The notes beneath the pieces were generated by a model. That model searched no databases. It saw nothing but the letters and a program-made list of their open reading frames with translations, and was not told the DNA's origin. Below, one piece after another: positions 46,140-56,360 of a stretch of 64,000 nt of DNA. Each line of letters begins with the position of its first letter. The first letter of the stretch is position 1. Position numbers and translations under genes: made by a program. The DNA is from Clonostachys chloroleuca (taxonomy: Eukaryota > Ascomycota > Sordariomycetes > Hypocreales > Bionectriaceae): positions 25,978,001-26,042,000 of the forward strand of contig JBANAY010000003.1 of the NCBI GenBank assembly GCA_037952775.1. The letters are read 5' to 3'.

Positions 46140-47528
46140 ATGTCCGCCAAAATGACATTTCGAGGCAAGGCTGGCATATATGCCATAGCCGTCTTGTTGC
46201 GATTGGTCCTTTTCTTCGCCTTCCCTGGCCTGCCCGATCTGCTCACTGGCCGCGTCGAGATCTCAACCCCAGTCACGAGCTTCAAAAGATGTCAGTCTTG
46301 ACAGTTCTCGCGGCCTCGAAGTGCACTTGCTAACGAATTTTGTAATAGTGGAAGAAGGATTGTTTCTTTACAACCATAATGTTTGGCCATATGACGGAGG
46401 TGTCTACCACCAAGCACCATTACTACTTCCCTTGTTCTCGCTACTCCCCGATTCAACGTCCTGGCCGATCTTCACGCCGCTCTTATACATCCTCATCGAT
46501 TTACTCAGCGCCGATGCGCTTGTAAAGATTGCAGCTTCTGGAGAAGCTGGAAAATCGAGGCTGTTTACATCACCGCGACAAGGCAAGGGGTCAACTGGGC
46601 TGGTCATCGCTGCAGCGTAAGGAACTTCTATCGTTGTGTCTTGGGCTATGCCAGATGCTAACATGTTGACTATAGGTTCTTATTCAATCCATTGACAATA
46701 GCTAGCTGCGTCGGACGAACTACAAGTGTTTTCACCAATTGCGCCATTCTATGTGCCATCGCCAAGGCAGTCCAAGGCTTTTCTTTCCACGCCATGATCG
46801 CGCTATCCTTTGCCAGCTACCTCTCGATGTATCCGGTGCTTCTTCTACCCCCGTTGGTTCTTCTTGCATACGATAGAAGGGCTTCTCAGAAGACGTCAGT
46901 GCTGAAGTTCTCGGCCCTCAATGTGCTGGTGGTGGCAGGGTGTCTATCCGTGTTGCTTGGCATGTCATATGCGCTGACGGGCAACTCTTGGGAATTCCTG
47001 GCCCGTACATATGGTATCCAGCTTACTTTGACGGATCTTACGCCTACTGTTGGTCTTTGGTGGTACTTCTTTATCGAGATGTTCGACTCCTTCCGCTCAT
47101 TCTTCCTCGCGCTTTTCTGGCTTCACCTCGCATCTTATGTCGGAGGCTTAACTATCCGTCTCCGAACTCAGCCCCTGGCCGCTTTAGCTGTGCTCCTGGG
47201 GATATTCTCCATTTTCAAACCATACCCCTCGATTTCCGACGCCAGTCTCTTCCTGGGCCTGTTTTCGCTCTACACTCACCTCCTCCCCCTGATGAGGTAC
47301 ACCTATGTCGCTTCGGCGACCCTCATGTATGCCAGTTTCCTCGGCCCGGCATTCTACCATCTGTGGATTTACGCTGGTAGCGGAAACGCCAACTTCTTCT
47401 ATGCTATAACATTAGTTTGGAGTTTAGGACAGAGTCTTTTGGTGTCTGACCTCACCTTCGCCGTTCTCAGAGACGAATGGGAGGTTGAGAGACCCGAAAT
47501 GGTTGGAAAGGAAGCGAAACAAATATAG
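46140..47528 (+). CDS. gab1: GPI transamidase subunit Gab1/PIG-U
   Basis: Exons 46140-46290, 46349-46616 and 46676-47528 (introns 58 and 59 bp, both with TGCTAAC branch points); 423 aa, frame intact. The protein is an ER membrane subunit of the complex that swaps the C-terminal signal of precursor proteins for a GPI anchor. It is hydrophobic throughout, with about eight to ten membrane helices. The segment NHNVWPYDGGVYHQAPLLLP and the short motif FLFNPLTI, shared by PIG-U proteins, are visible. A second ATG four codons in is an equally possible start. In filamentous fungi GPI proteins supply much of the cell wall building machinery, so the gene should be important for growth. Confidence 0.9.
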
Positions 47529-47724
47529 ACTGTAGATATAAAGGTCAGAAGGAAAAAGTAGGAAAATCTTATTAATATCATATCAACGGAGCAGGGACTT
47601 GTTTTACATGTAGTGAGAGGCTGTCATCAAAGTCTATTCATACTTTACACATTAAAATGTATCTATATAGATTTACACATTTATCATTTTTCGTTACAAG
47701 ATAGCCGAACGCCGCCGTCTCCTT
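47529..47724. other. short convergent intergenic
   Basis: 196 AT-rich bp holding the 3' ends of gab1 and sam37. Confidence 0.6.
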
Positions 47725-49041
47725 TCAATCTACCTCGGAATCGGTATCAACAATCCGACCCGGGGATGATAGGCCTTGGAAATTACCCGCTGATGAGGGC
47801 ATAGGCCCCAGAGCACTGTCGAGGATAGAGCCCAGCTCTCCAAATTGACTAAGCGAGGGAGCTCGAGGCGCTGTCCATACTTGAGTCCGCAGACCAAACG
47901 GTTGCAATGAACGATAATAATGGTATCCGTATCCCATCGTCGCGCTGGCTGCCAGGGCTCCCATGGCAAACACAAGTGTCCTCTGGCCAATGTTCGTAGC
48001 ACCTTCTTCTGTCCGGAGCATTCCGCGGATAAGCTGGGCACCAAGCTCTGGGCCATTGAGTATTATGGTCTCCAGAGTTCTGGCCCCGACTCGCAAGACG
48101 CCGAGTCTTTCAGTCGAGGAGAAGGGCAAGCCAACCAGGCTTGCTTTCATATTAGCAACGAAACTAGAAATTCGAGGCCTGTTTTGTTCCACCCAGTCCT
48201 TGACGAACGGTCGTGGGACAGGGGCATCATGTAAGAGGGCAAGATAGCCAAAGGCAAGACAGTCCAGCGAAGAGACCTCGGATCCGAAAAATCGAACGTT
48301 ATCACCTGATGGAGGCAGCAAATCATCCAATATGGAGAGACAGTCCTCTGTCAGACCAGTCAATCGGATCGCGGCCAGTTGCTCGGGTGTCATTTCCTCA
48401 CGGACGGTCTTCTTGGTACCGACAGGCAGACTTCGGCGGAAGCTCTCAGGGAGGAATTCTCTACCAGTCGAGAGGTGCAGCGATGAGCTGGGATCAAAGT
48501 CAGAGTCCAGCTCCGCCAGTCCTAGGTGCTCCACCCGCTTGGTAGCCTCAGCCCGTATCAAGGGCGGTATCGTCCATACAATCGGGTATGGAAGAAACTT
48601 GCTGTAGGCTGGCAAGGTTGTGGCGGACCAGTTTGCAGCTGACAAGTAGAGAGTTACATCCAATAGAAGAGCTGCGTGGCATGATAGATGGGCGCTGTAT
48701 GCAACATTGTCCGCTTGTTGTGCTGCAGATAGGTTTTCGTCCAGGTCACGGCAGAGCGAGTGAGACTTGACGTAATTAACAATCTGGCGGAACCCATTCG
48801 TCCACACCCCATCATGCTTCAATGCTGGCAGATGATCTGTTTCGATTAGGACGATGCTTATCAGGTGAATGGAAAATGCATGAGTTGGCATACCTAAAGG
48901 GCTGGTTGAGGGATCATTGAAGGGGATGATGCGCCAACCGGATTTGGGGGCTGCATGGTGAAGGTATGCAATAATGGCCAGACATTCGGGGTCAATGGAG
49001 GCCAGGCCAAAAGCCTGACCCCATACATATAGCTCAAGCAT
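47725..49041 (-). CDS. sam37: Sam37/metaxin-like mitochondrial outer membrane assembly protein
   Basis: Exons 49041-48894 and 48836-47725; 419 aa when a 57-bp intron is removed. The ATG chosen opens the family N-terminus MLELYVWGQAFGLASIDPEC; no earlier ATG is in frame. The family (Tom37/metaxin) has a glutathione-transferase-like fold. With Sam50 and Sam35 it inserts beta-barrel proteins into the mitochondrial outer membrane. Visible: LPALKHDGVWTNGF in the N-terminal domain, and SSLDCLAFGYLALL with a downstream helical domain typical of metaxins. A membrane segment at about 335-352 (LVFAMGALAASATMGYG) is followed by a 65-residue tail. The intron (GTATGCC...CAG, branch CCTAATC) has no stop and is a multiple of three, so retention would only add 19 residues. 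Family similarity favours removal. Confidence 0.85.
   Translation of the reverse strand: MLELYVWGQAFGLASIDPECLAIIAYLHHAAPKSGWRIIPFNDPSTSPLGMPTHAFSIHLISIVLIETDHLPALKHDGVWTNGFRQIVNYVKSHSLCRDLDENLSAAQQADNVAYSAHLSCHAALLLDVTLYLSAANWSATTLPAYSKFLPYPIVWTIPPLIRAEATKRVEHLGLAELDSDFDPSSSLHLSTGREFLPESFRRSLPVGTKKTVREEMTPEQLAAIRLTGLTEDCLSILDDLLPPSGDNVRFFGSEVSSLDCLAFGYLALLHDAPVPRPFVKDWVEQNRPRISSFVANMKASLVGLPFSSTERLGVLRVGARTLETIILNGPELGAQLIRGMLRTEEGATNIGQRTLVFAMGALAASATMGYGYHYYRSLQPFGLRTQVWTAPRAPSLSQFGELGSILDSALGPMPSSAGNFQGLSSPGRIVDTDSEVD
48837..48893 (-). other. in-frame 57-bp intron of sam37
   Basis: Donor GTATGC, a CCTAATC branch-like site and a CAG acceptor. The length is divisible by three and the frame stays open. 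Splicing gives SPL-D-HLPALKHDG, which reads like the family. Retention inserts a hydrophobic 19-residue stretch that interrupts the domain. Confidence 0.7.
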
Positions 49042-50348
49042 GTTGTGATGGTAACTTGTGGCGTCGGCGGCCCGTTTTAGAGACGCTTCTTGCCAAGGCA
49101 CGCAGCATCAGCCATCGTCACATGGCGCTGCTTGATACAGACTGAGATCACGGAATCACGTGATTGGTGTGTCTGTCCACTGAGAGCGCCGCACGAGGCT
49201 TGCCAACTCACCACCGTTCAATGCAAAGAAAGACGACAAATTCTTCAGAACCTGCTATTGTCTCTCACGCGCACAGCAATAATTACTAGGTATAAACGCT
49301 CGCGAGAGTCTCCTCAAGGGGTGTAGCCTACACTCCCTTTCTTATTGTCTCAAAGTGAATATCCGGCCTCCAAGCGGCCGACGTGAACTCCCCAGGTGCA
49401 GACCCCAGGCTGCAGGCAAGCAGGTCTTCACGATGCGGCTGGTGGCCAAGGCAGGACCAACAGCATAGGATCTTTTTTTTTTTTTACCACTTTCTTACGG
49501 GCCGATCCTGGATCAATACGGTGACATCGCATCACAAGACTCGACCCAGGCGGCTTAGGGCTAGTAGAACTCGCATGGGTTATATATCTCTCGGGCACGT
49601 ACGGGGACAAGTGTATTAAGGTGAGCAAGGGTTCGACTGGTGAGGTGCAGCAATGTTTGTTGCTAGTGAACCACGATGCCCTGCCGCTGTCCGGGGTGCT
49701 TCGCGCAAGGCAGACGCAATGCACACAGCCCATTGGCAGGATCCATGAGGTCATAACTAATTAAGTACAATCTGATATATACAGGCCCCGATATCAGCCG
49801 GGTCGCCCAGCCTGGCTGGCGCAAGTCAGTTTTTGTAGAAATCGAGGGGATTATAGCGCCCCCAAACTATGACGTGTCTAAGGCGTGGCTTAAGATCTGC
49901 AAAGCGGCGTGAATGCTCCGTAAATGGTAGTGCGATAGATTCATCTCCCCGCGCGAGGGGACATCTAGGCCCAAATAATATTGAGGAGTGTCAGTTGAAG
50001 GGGAGTCGCTGGAGCGAACGGAGTGAAACTAATGCTTGCACCGGCCTGGGGATCGCGCCTATTGAGTTTGACGGTTGTAACAGTTCGTCTGGATAATTAA
50101 ACCTTTGCCTCCCCCTTGATTCGCCACACGGCGTTTGCCCTGCCACGTGCTGACTGACTCGATCGCAACAAGATGATCGCGATCGCCAGTTTGGCGCCAA
50201 AAGGATAGAAAAGGGATAGAAAAGATAGGAGCGATCAGCACAACTGCTCGATAGACTCGAATTCCCCCCTTTGTCCATTTATCCCCTTCCCCCTTTAGCG
50301 CCTTAGATGTCGCTACACCGACTTCCCTGACCCCGATCGACTTCCCAA

Positions 50349-50495
50349 ATGGCCTCAGATGGCAATCAAGAGGGGGATGCGCGAAGGCGTGGACGGAGTG
50401 GTTGGAAGATCGGCCCTCCATACAGACTAGGCCCTGAACAGCTGAACAGCGACCCGACAGGAGAAAACGGTGGTGCCATATTTAGGAGCCAGTAG
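50349..50495 (+). CDS. possible short ORF, 48 aa
   Basis: The ATG has a good context (CCCAAATGGCC) and follows some 90 bp of pyrimidine-rich, leader-like DNA. The 48-residue product is basic and Gly-rich (DARRRGRSGWKIGPPYRLGP) and matches nothing I know. It could be a first exon, an upstream ORF or chance. No confident splice partner was found. Confidence 0.2.
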   Translation: MASDGNQEGDARRRGRSGWKIGPPYRLGPEQLNSDPTGENGGAIFRSQ

Positions 50496-52409
50496 TCATG
50501 TGTGTTGGTCGAGCGCGCAGCTGACTTGCATAGCCAGGGAGGCAGTTCTTGAAGACACACCACGCCTCCGCTATTCCGTCAACTTCCTTCTAACCCGACG
50601 CGCCCAGACCACAATTTACCCGCTACCTGGGCTGGTAATTTGGCTGTCTGCAGCTGCGCGAGTTGCTAATGCATGGTGCTGGTCACTGTTGGGATTGAGG
50701 AGAGAGACCTAGAGGGGGCGCTAGTGGCGCAGCGAACCAAAATAAACTGGTTATTGATCAGCTATACATGTTAATTAAACAAGCCGAAAATTTATGATTG
50801 CAGCTCCAAATAGCGTCCGCCCAATATCAATTATGGGGAAGATGCGCATGCGTCTGCTGCTAGCTGCCTGTATTGTAAAATTGTGATGCATGTGTGTATG
50901 CACATGTAGGTGAGCGGAGGCTGGGAAATGAATAGACTTGGTTTGAGCAGGTCGCAGCTGTGGTGGGCTGAGAGTTGCGGCAGTTATGTTGCACACGGAC
51001 GGCAAGACGGAAGCTGCTCCAGGGGATAGTCGGCAAGGGAGGGCACGATTTTGTTGAGGACGCAAGGACGAATAGGTAAAGATAGATTCCGGTTCATACT
51101 GTGTTCCATTCAGATAAAGCAAGTCTATTGTGTGTTCCCGAGTAAATTCCAGTGTATAACTTCGTGATATCAACGCGTCTCGTAATGCTTAATAAATGAC
51201 AAAAACCAAAAATTCCCAGGAAATTCATAATCAACCAAGTAGGTTACGGGTATCGTAGCTGATCTCCCCATCTCCCAAATCTAACACATGAAAACCCTCC
51301 CAGAAATACCGTAATGCATGTACCGAAATTCAATAACGGGTCAATAGACCAATTAAAAGTAGGTGTAATGATAAGCCTTGATACCATTGCCAACGCTCGC
51401 AAGGTCAATATTAGAGAAGTGAGAAGCAGAGTGTTGGGGGTAGAGCCTGTCAGTTGCTTTCGGGCCGGCGAAAGCGACAGGGAAAGCCAAGTGAGGGGGA
51501 ACGATGCGCGCGTCCCGTGCTGCAGATGCAGGCGTTGAAGTCGAACGTGGAAAGAATCGCAGTTTGCGTGAGCAAAACTCGGAGGAAACAAGGGTGCTGA
51601 TTCGACAGTCCCTCAAGGCGTGGGAACTTAGGGTTGCTCTGAGCACGGGATGCTGCGGGATCTGCCCTCATGCGCAGCAGAGGATGAGCTCACATATGGC
51701 GCGTGGGTTGGGCTGCATGCATAAATGCTGCATGCATGGAAACATTAAGTGGATGTTGGTGGTGTAGTTGCTATTGGTGGTTGGCTGCCGACAGCTTGAT
51801 CCGTGGGAAAGGGCCCAATCAAATGTTGGCGATCAGGTGCCCCCAGGGCCACAAATGATGCTGTCGGTACTGGTTGCGCGGGTAAAGCGGAGTGACCAGC
51901 GTTGTTCCGTGTCAAGATCAAGCAGGCCGGGAAGGCGACGTTTCGGGCGCGCATTGTTCAGACATTACTGTCATGAGATCGAAGTCGCTTCCATTCGCTC
52001 ACTTTGGCAGAGGAGGGAGGGGCCGGCTGGGTGGTGGCCCAGGGCAGGGAGGTAGTTGCGAAGGTCGCTGAGCAGGCATGGTGAAGTCGGCAATCATTTG
52101 CAATGTTGTGTGTGGGATTGACCGGGATGGTTGAGGGCACAGATTGGATTTGTGCGCTCGTAGATGTGTTGCTGGTAAGAGTAGGTTGGCTAGTTGGTCT
52201 AAGAAGAGAGGCAACCGAGGTTTGTCAAGACTGAGAGGCTTTGAAGAAGTAGTAGTCGATGGAATAGAGATGACTGAGTCTTGAAACTGATGCTTTTGTC
52301 GGATAGACGATTCGAAGGACCTGAGAAAACCTGGGGAGAGGACAGACATTTATATAACCATTCCATTTCATTTAGCATCCCGTGAATCTCATCGACGCCT
52401 TGGGGGAAA

Positions 52410-52420
52410 GGGGGGGGGGG
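52410..52420. repeat. poly(G) run, 11 bp
   Basis: An uninterrupted G run in gene-free DNA; the length may be mis-called. Confidence 0.8.
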
Positions 52421-55400
52421 TTGACGCAGTACAGAGTACGTAGCGAGTGGACTCCACACTCATCCAGATACATTCGTGGGCATTGCGCACCAATACCAGG
52501 TACACGCCAAGCAGGGGTAATCTTAGGCCTGTGGGCGTGTGCGAGTGAGTATCGTGGGCCAGCGCTACGTAGCCAGCGCGAGTACCCGGCCTAGGGGTGA
52601 GGTACGACAAGAAAGCCTTTCCCGGACTGCGTCACCGCTTCAAGAATTGGAACCAGCTTGCCCAGGTTTAGGATCGCTGATGGGGCCCAGCCCGTTGCTG
52701 GACCCTCCACGGGAAATTGAAACAGGGCCAAGGGCCCCTCCTATCATTATCCCTGATTTGAGACCATGTGGCTGCCCCTTGTCCGTTCACACCCTCAATT
52801 TCATCAGGCCATCCATCAGTAACAACAAATCAATGCCACGGTGCTTAGGCGTCGGCTGTTATCGCCGAGGCGCCCAACTGCGCATCATGGGCGGGCGACA
52901 CACCAGCAAAGGCAATCTGCATGCTGGAAAGAGGGGCACAAGGCAATGCCTTTCGCGCCTGTACAGCCTCGGCAACCAGTACAATGACCTCTAGGCAGAT
53001 AGGCGGGTTCCCTTCTCTGGACGCATTTCCTTCTTAGCACTGTATTAATTACGACAGCGACCTATATAGCGAGGCGCCAATATTGCAGTCACTTGACTAT
53101 GTATGATTGATTTGACTTTGCACCCGGCGGAACTCTGTTTGGCTTCTCACGTTTTCTAGCCGCCTGCTAACCTCCGCCTGTGTTAGCGGGGGAGGTCGAC
53201 ATGTCGGTCAGCGCCCAAACTAGGCCCGACATGATACACCCAGCAGGCCTTTGACACTTTGGCAAGAGATGACGGAGAGTGGATGCTGTGGATGCTGGCC
53301 CCATGAGGGAACATTTAGTATGAACGACGATGTCCCCACCTCGCCGAACAATGGAAGCCTCACAGAACGTCGATACAGATGCCCGAAAAGCCCACAGCCC
53401 CTCTCCCCCTTCCGTGTGCCTAAAATTACCACAGTTGTTGTGATTAGCAGTGGAGCAGCTAAAAAAGCTGCTGGCGGTCATTTCAAACAGGGGTTGAGGC
53501 AGATTTTGGGTAGAAGAAACAAGCGGTCGAGCCCAGCGAAAATTACAGAGAAAATTTTTATTGCCTAGAATTAAGAACGATTACAGATAGTAGAGGGGTG
53601 AGGAAAAGAAGAAGAAAGAGAGCGACCAAAAGCAGGCATCGATATTGTCAGCCACACACACATCCATGCAGCTGAAATGCTGGGGATTGATTTCTCGAAT
53701 TCGTACCGAACGCTTTTGTGTAAGTGCTGTTACAGGAGTCGTCCCATTCCCGGGCTGTCCGAGCGGCCTCGAAAACACACAATAATTATCTGAAATCTGA
53801 GACAGATCCAAGACAGGCTGCCGCTTTGACAGGTATCTAACCCTACCAGTATGTGCGATGCGCGCACGGATTGGCAGAAGAATTTGACACATGTCCTACA
53901 TGATCGTACTGCGAAATTGCTGCACAGGCGAAGAGTCATCATCCAGACCTGCTGTACGCAGTAATCGTGCCTGGCTAGGACAAGGACCACTGAAGGGTCC
54001 GTGTGGTCAGCTGCCAGAACGCTAGCTAGGCGGCCACCCCTGTCCGTGCGCCAGGCCTTGGCGCCAATTTCGCACCTGAAATCACGACTTGGTCCAGGTG
54101 TGGCTGTCTCACCGCCGAACTGACTCTCTGACGCTTGGGCGTGTCTCTCATCTCATTTGCTGGAAATTAGTGATGCGCTGTCGATTGACGACTCCTCCGT
54201 GACAACTCTATTGAGCCCGGATTTTACCTGTGCTTGGGGATCGCAGGACTTGGGGCTCCTTGCCTTGTTCATGCAAGCACTTTGCATCAGACACCCTGCG
54301 CCGATCCGAGCTGCATACCTGCGCACTTGCCAGCATGCAAACCCTCTGTAGGCCGTTGAAAAGCAAGCAAGTCGGTGGCATCTCCCAGCGCCCAATCGGC
54401 CGAGCAGGCCGGGAAATGGGAGTGGATGGCCTCGTAGTCGGTTGACGCACACCTTCGTAGCTGGCGCCCGTACGAGCCGCATTATTTCGGTACGACTTGG
54501 ATGGACGTCACCGGCGTTGATCTTTACACGGCTGGGAAGCCCGCTGGACCGCTATACAAGCCCTCCCTTCCTTCCCTCATACAGTACACACAGTACAGGC
54601 TCATTCCTACGCCTGGAGAGGGCCATTGTTTCCAGACATCCCTCCACATTCCACTCTATCGAGTAGCTATTGCTTGCAATTTTGTCACATCTCAATTCTG
54701 GATTAAGCGAGATCAGTCAGCTTTGCAGGCTTGTTGCGAACAGACTGCCCGAAAGTCCATATACACAGACCGCCAGCCACAAAAACAGCCCGACAGCTTG
54801 CTTACTGGCCAAGGCTGGCCGGGTACTACACCATCCCCCCTGCTGATCGTCCATTTCAGCCGTAAATGCGAGGGGGGTCCTGTTGCATCGCAACACAAGC
54901 ATGCCACAGCTGCATGCCGAACTCGAACAACAAAGGGACTCAGCCACACATTCGTGTAATTACGACGTGATCCCACCTTTCAGGCTGGACTAGCAGCTTC
55001 GTATGGAGAACATGGCTTGCCTGCCGTGTCCGATAATAGCTGAATCAGGTTGATCTCCCATTTCGGTAGATGCACTTTAGTAGCCCGGCCGGCTCTCCTG
55101 TGGCTTGCATTGCTGAAAGGGAGGATCCAAATAGTCTTCGGCATACTCCGAGACAGTGGTGATTGCACCATTTCCTCAAAATAAGAATTAATTGAGCTAT
55201 GTGTGTTAGTAAAATTATGGAAGCATCGAAGGTCAATTAGTCTAATTGCCCTCATCACAAGCCGAGCCGAGAATATGGAGATCTATCTACCTTTGTCAGA
55301 TGGACACTTCTAGGCCCCCATGGACATGAAATCATAGCAAGACAGGGGTGGTTGGTCTCAAGATTTTTTTTTTTTCTTTCTCTGATGCTGATGCATGCAT

Positions 55401-55819
55401 CTCACCCTGTTCTCCACCTGTTCATCAAACTCCACTCCCAATATAAGGCGGGCTACACGAACACTGTGATGCGAATACTGGTCATCCAATCTTGGCATGT
55501 GTTGACGTCGGGAGCGTCGTGTTACTCGCGGCTGTTATTTGTTCTGTTATAGCCATCACAACCTAAGGCTCATCCTCTAGAGAGGCATATTCGGCGAACA
55601 CTACAGTGGCTGGTCCGGGTGCTTCGGAGCTTTCTGTGAGCCGCCCAATTCGTAGGATACTGATGCATCGTCATACCGATACGTGTATTCTAACGAAGCC
55701 CTCTACGATATTTACACCCCGCGAAGTGCAGTTTGTGGGTAGATGCAGCCGAAGTGTTGCAGCGGCCATCAGCCTAGGGTTGTGATGTGGCAGGTCGCTG
55801 TCAGGCGGCCGCTGTACAC

Positions 55820-55865
55820 TGACCGCTATAGGCGGTCACTGTAAAATTTTTTTTTTTTTTTTTTT
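55820..55865. repeat. hairpin followed by T19 tract
   Basis: Arms TGACCGC (55820-55826) and GCGGTCA (55832-55838) pair perfectly across a 5-base loop. An A4 stretch and 19 consecutive T (55847-55865) follow. On the plus strand this looks like a Pol III stop or the tail of a small retroposed element. No A/B box pair was found upstream. Confidence 0.6.
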
Positions 55866-56153
55866 CGTCTCTTATGACTTTTTGCCTGCCATCGTGGTGA
55901 CATACACTCAAAATCACCGAAATTTTTGGTCAGCGTGACTCACAACCAACTCGCAACCCCGCAAATCTGCGCCGGGGTTGCCTGTTTCAGCTCTTGGAAA
56001 GGGAAACCCACCATGTTTTGTTCTCTGGGTTGTTTTTTTCAGACACCATTGGTATTTATTTTTTTTTGCCACCCCCTGGACCCTGAATTTAGAGCCCTCC
56101 CTAACGTCAGGGGGAACTGTTGGCAATACGGATACGTTGTGCTACGTGTATCT

Positions 56154-56167
56154 GGGGGGGGGGGGGG
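56154..56167. repeat. poly(G) run, 14 bp
   Basis: A G14 run within 400 bp of T15 and T19 tracts, a local cluster of homopolymers. Confidence 0.85.
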
Positions 56168-56325
56168 CTGGACCAATTTAGCAATGCGTGGGTGACCTCG
56201 GTAGGGTACAGGGAGAAACAAGGCTGAACCTCATTTCTTTTTTTTTTTTTTTCGCTTGCTTCTTCCATTAGCCCTGTGGATGCGTATCTCATCAACACAC
56301 CGGTCGGTGAGGCGAATCTCAAGTT

Positions 56326-56360
56326 AGGGGCTGGGGAAAACCCACAAGGGGCCAGCCCCT
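56326..56360. repeat. 9-bp inverted repeat
   Basis: AGGGGCTGG (56326-56334) and CCAGCCCCT (56352-56360) are exact reverse complements separated by 17 bases. A small stem-loop is possible. Confidence 0.6.

Noticed and set aside
51999..52349. 116-codon minus-strand ORF following a TATA-like site
   Set aside because: The ATG abuts the TATA-like sequence itself, so it could not be in the transcript leader; the product is Ser/Pro-rich and unrecognised.
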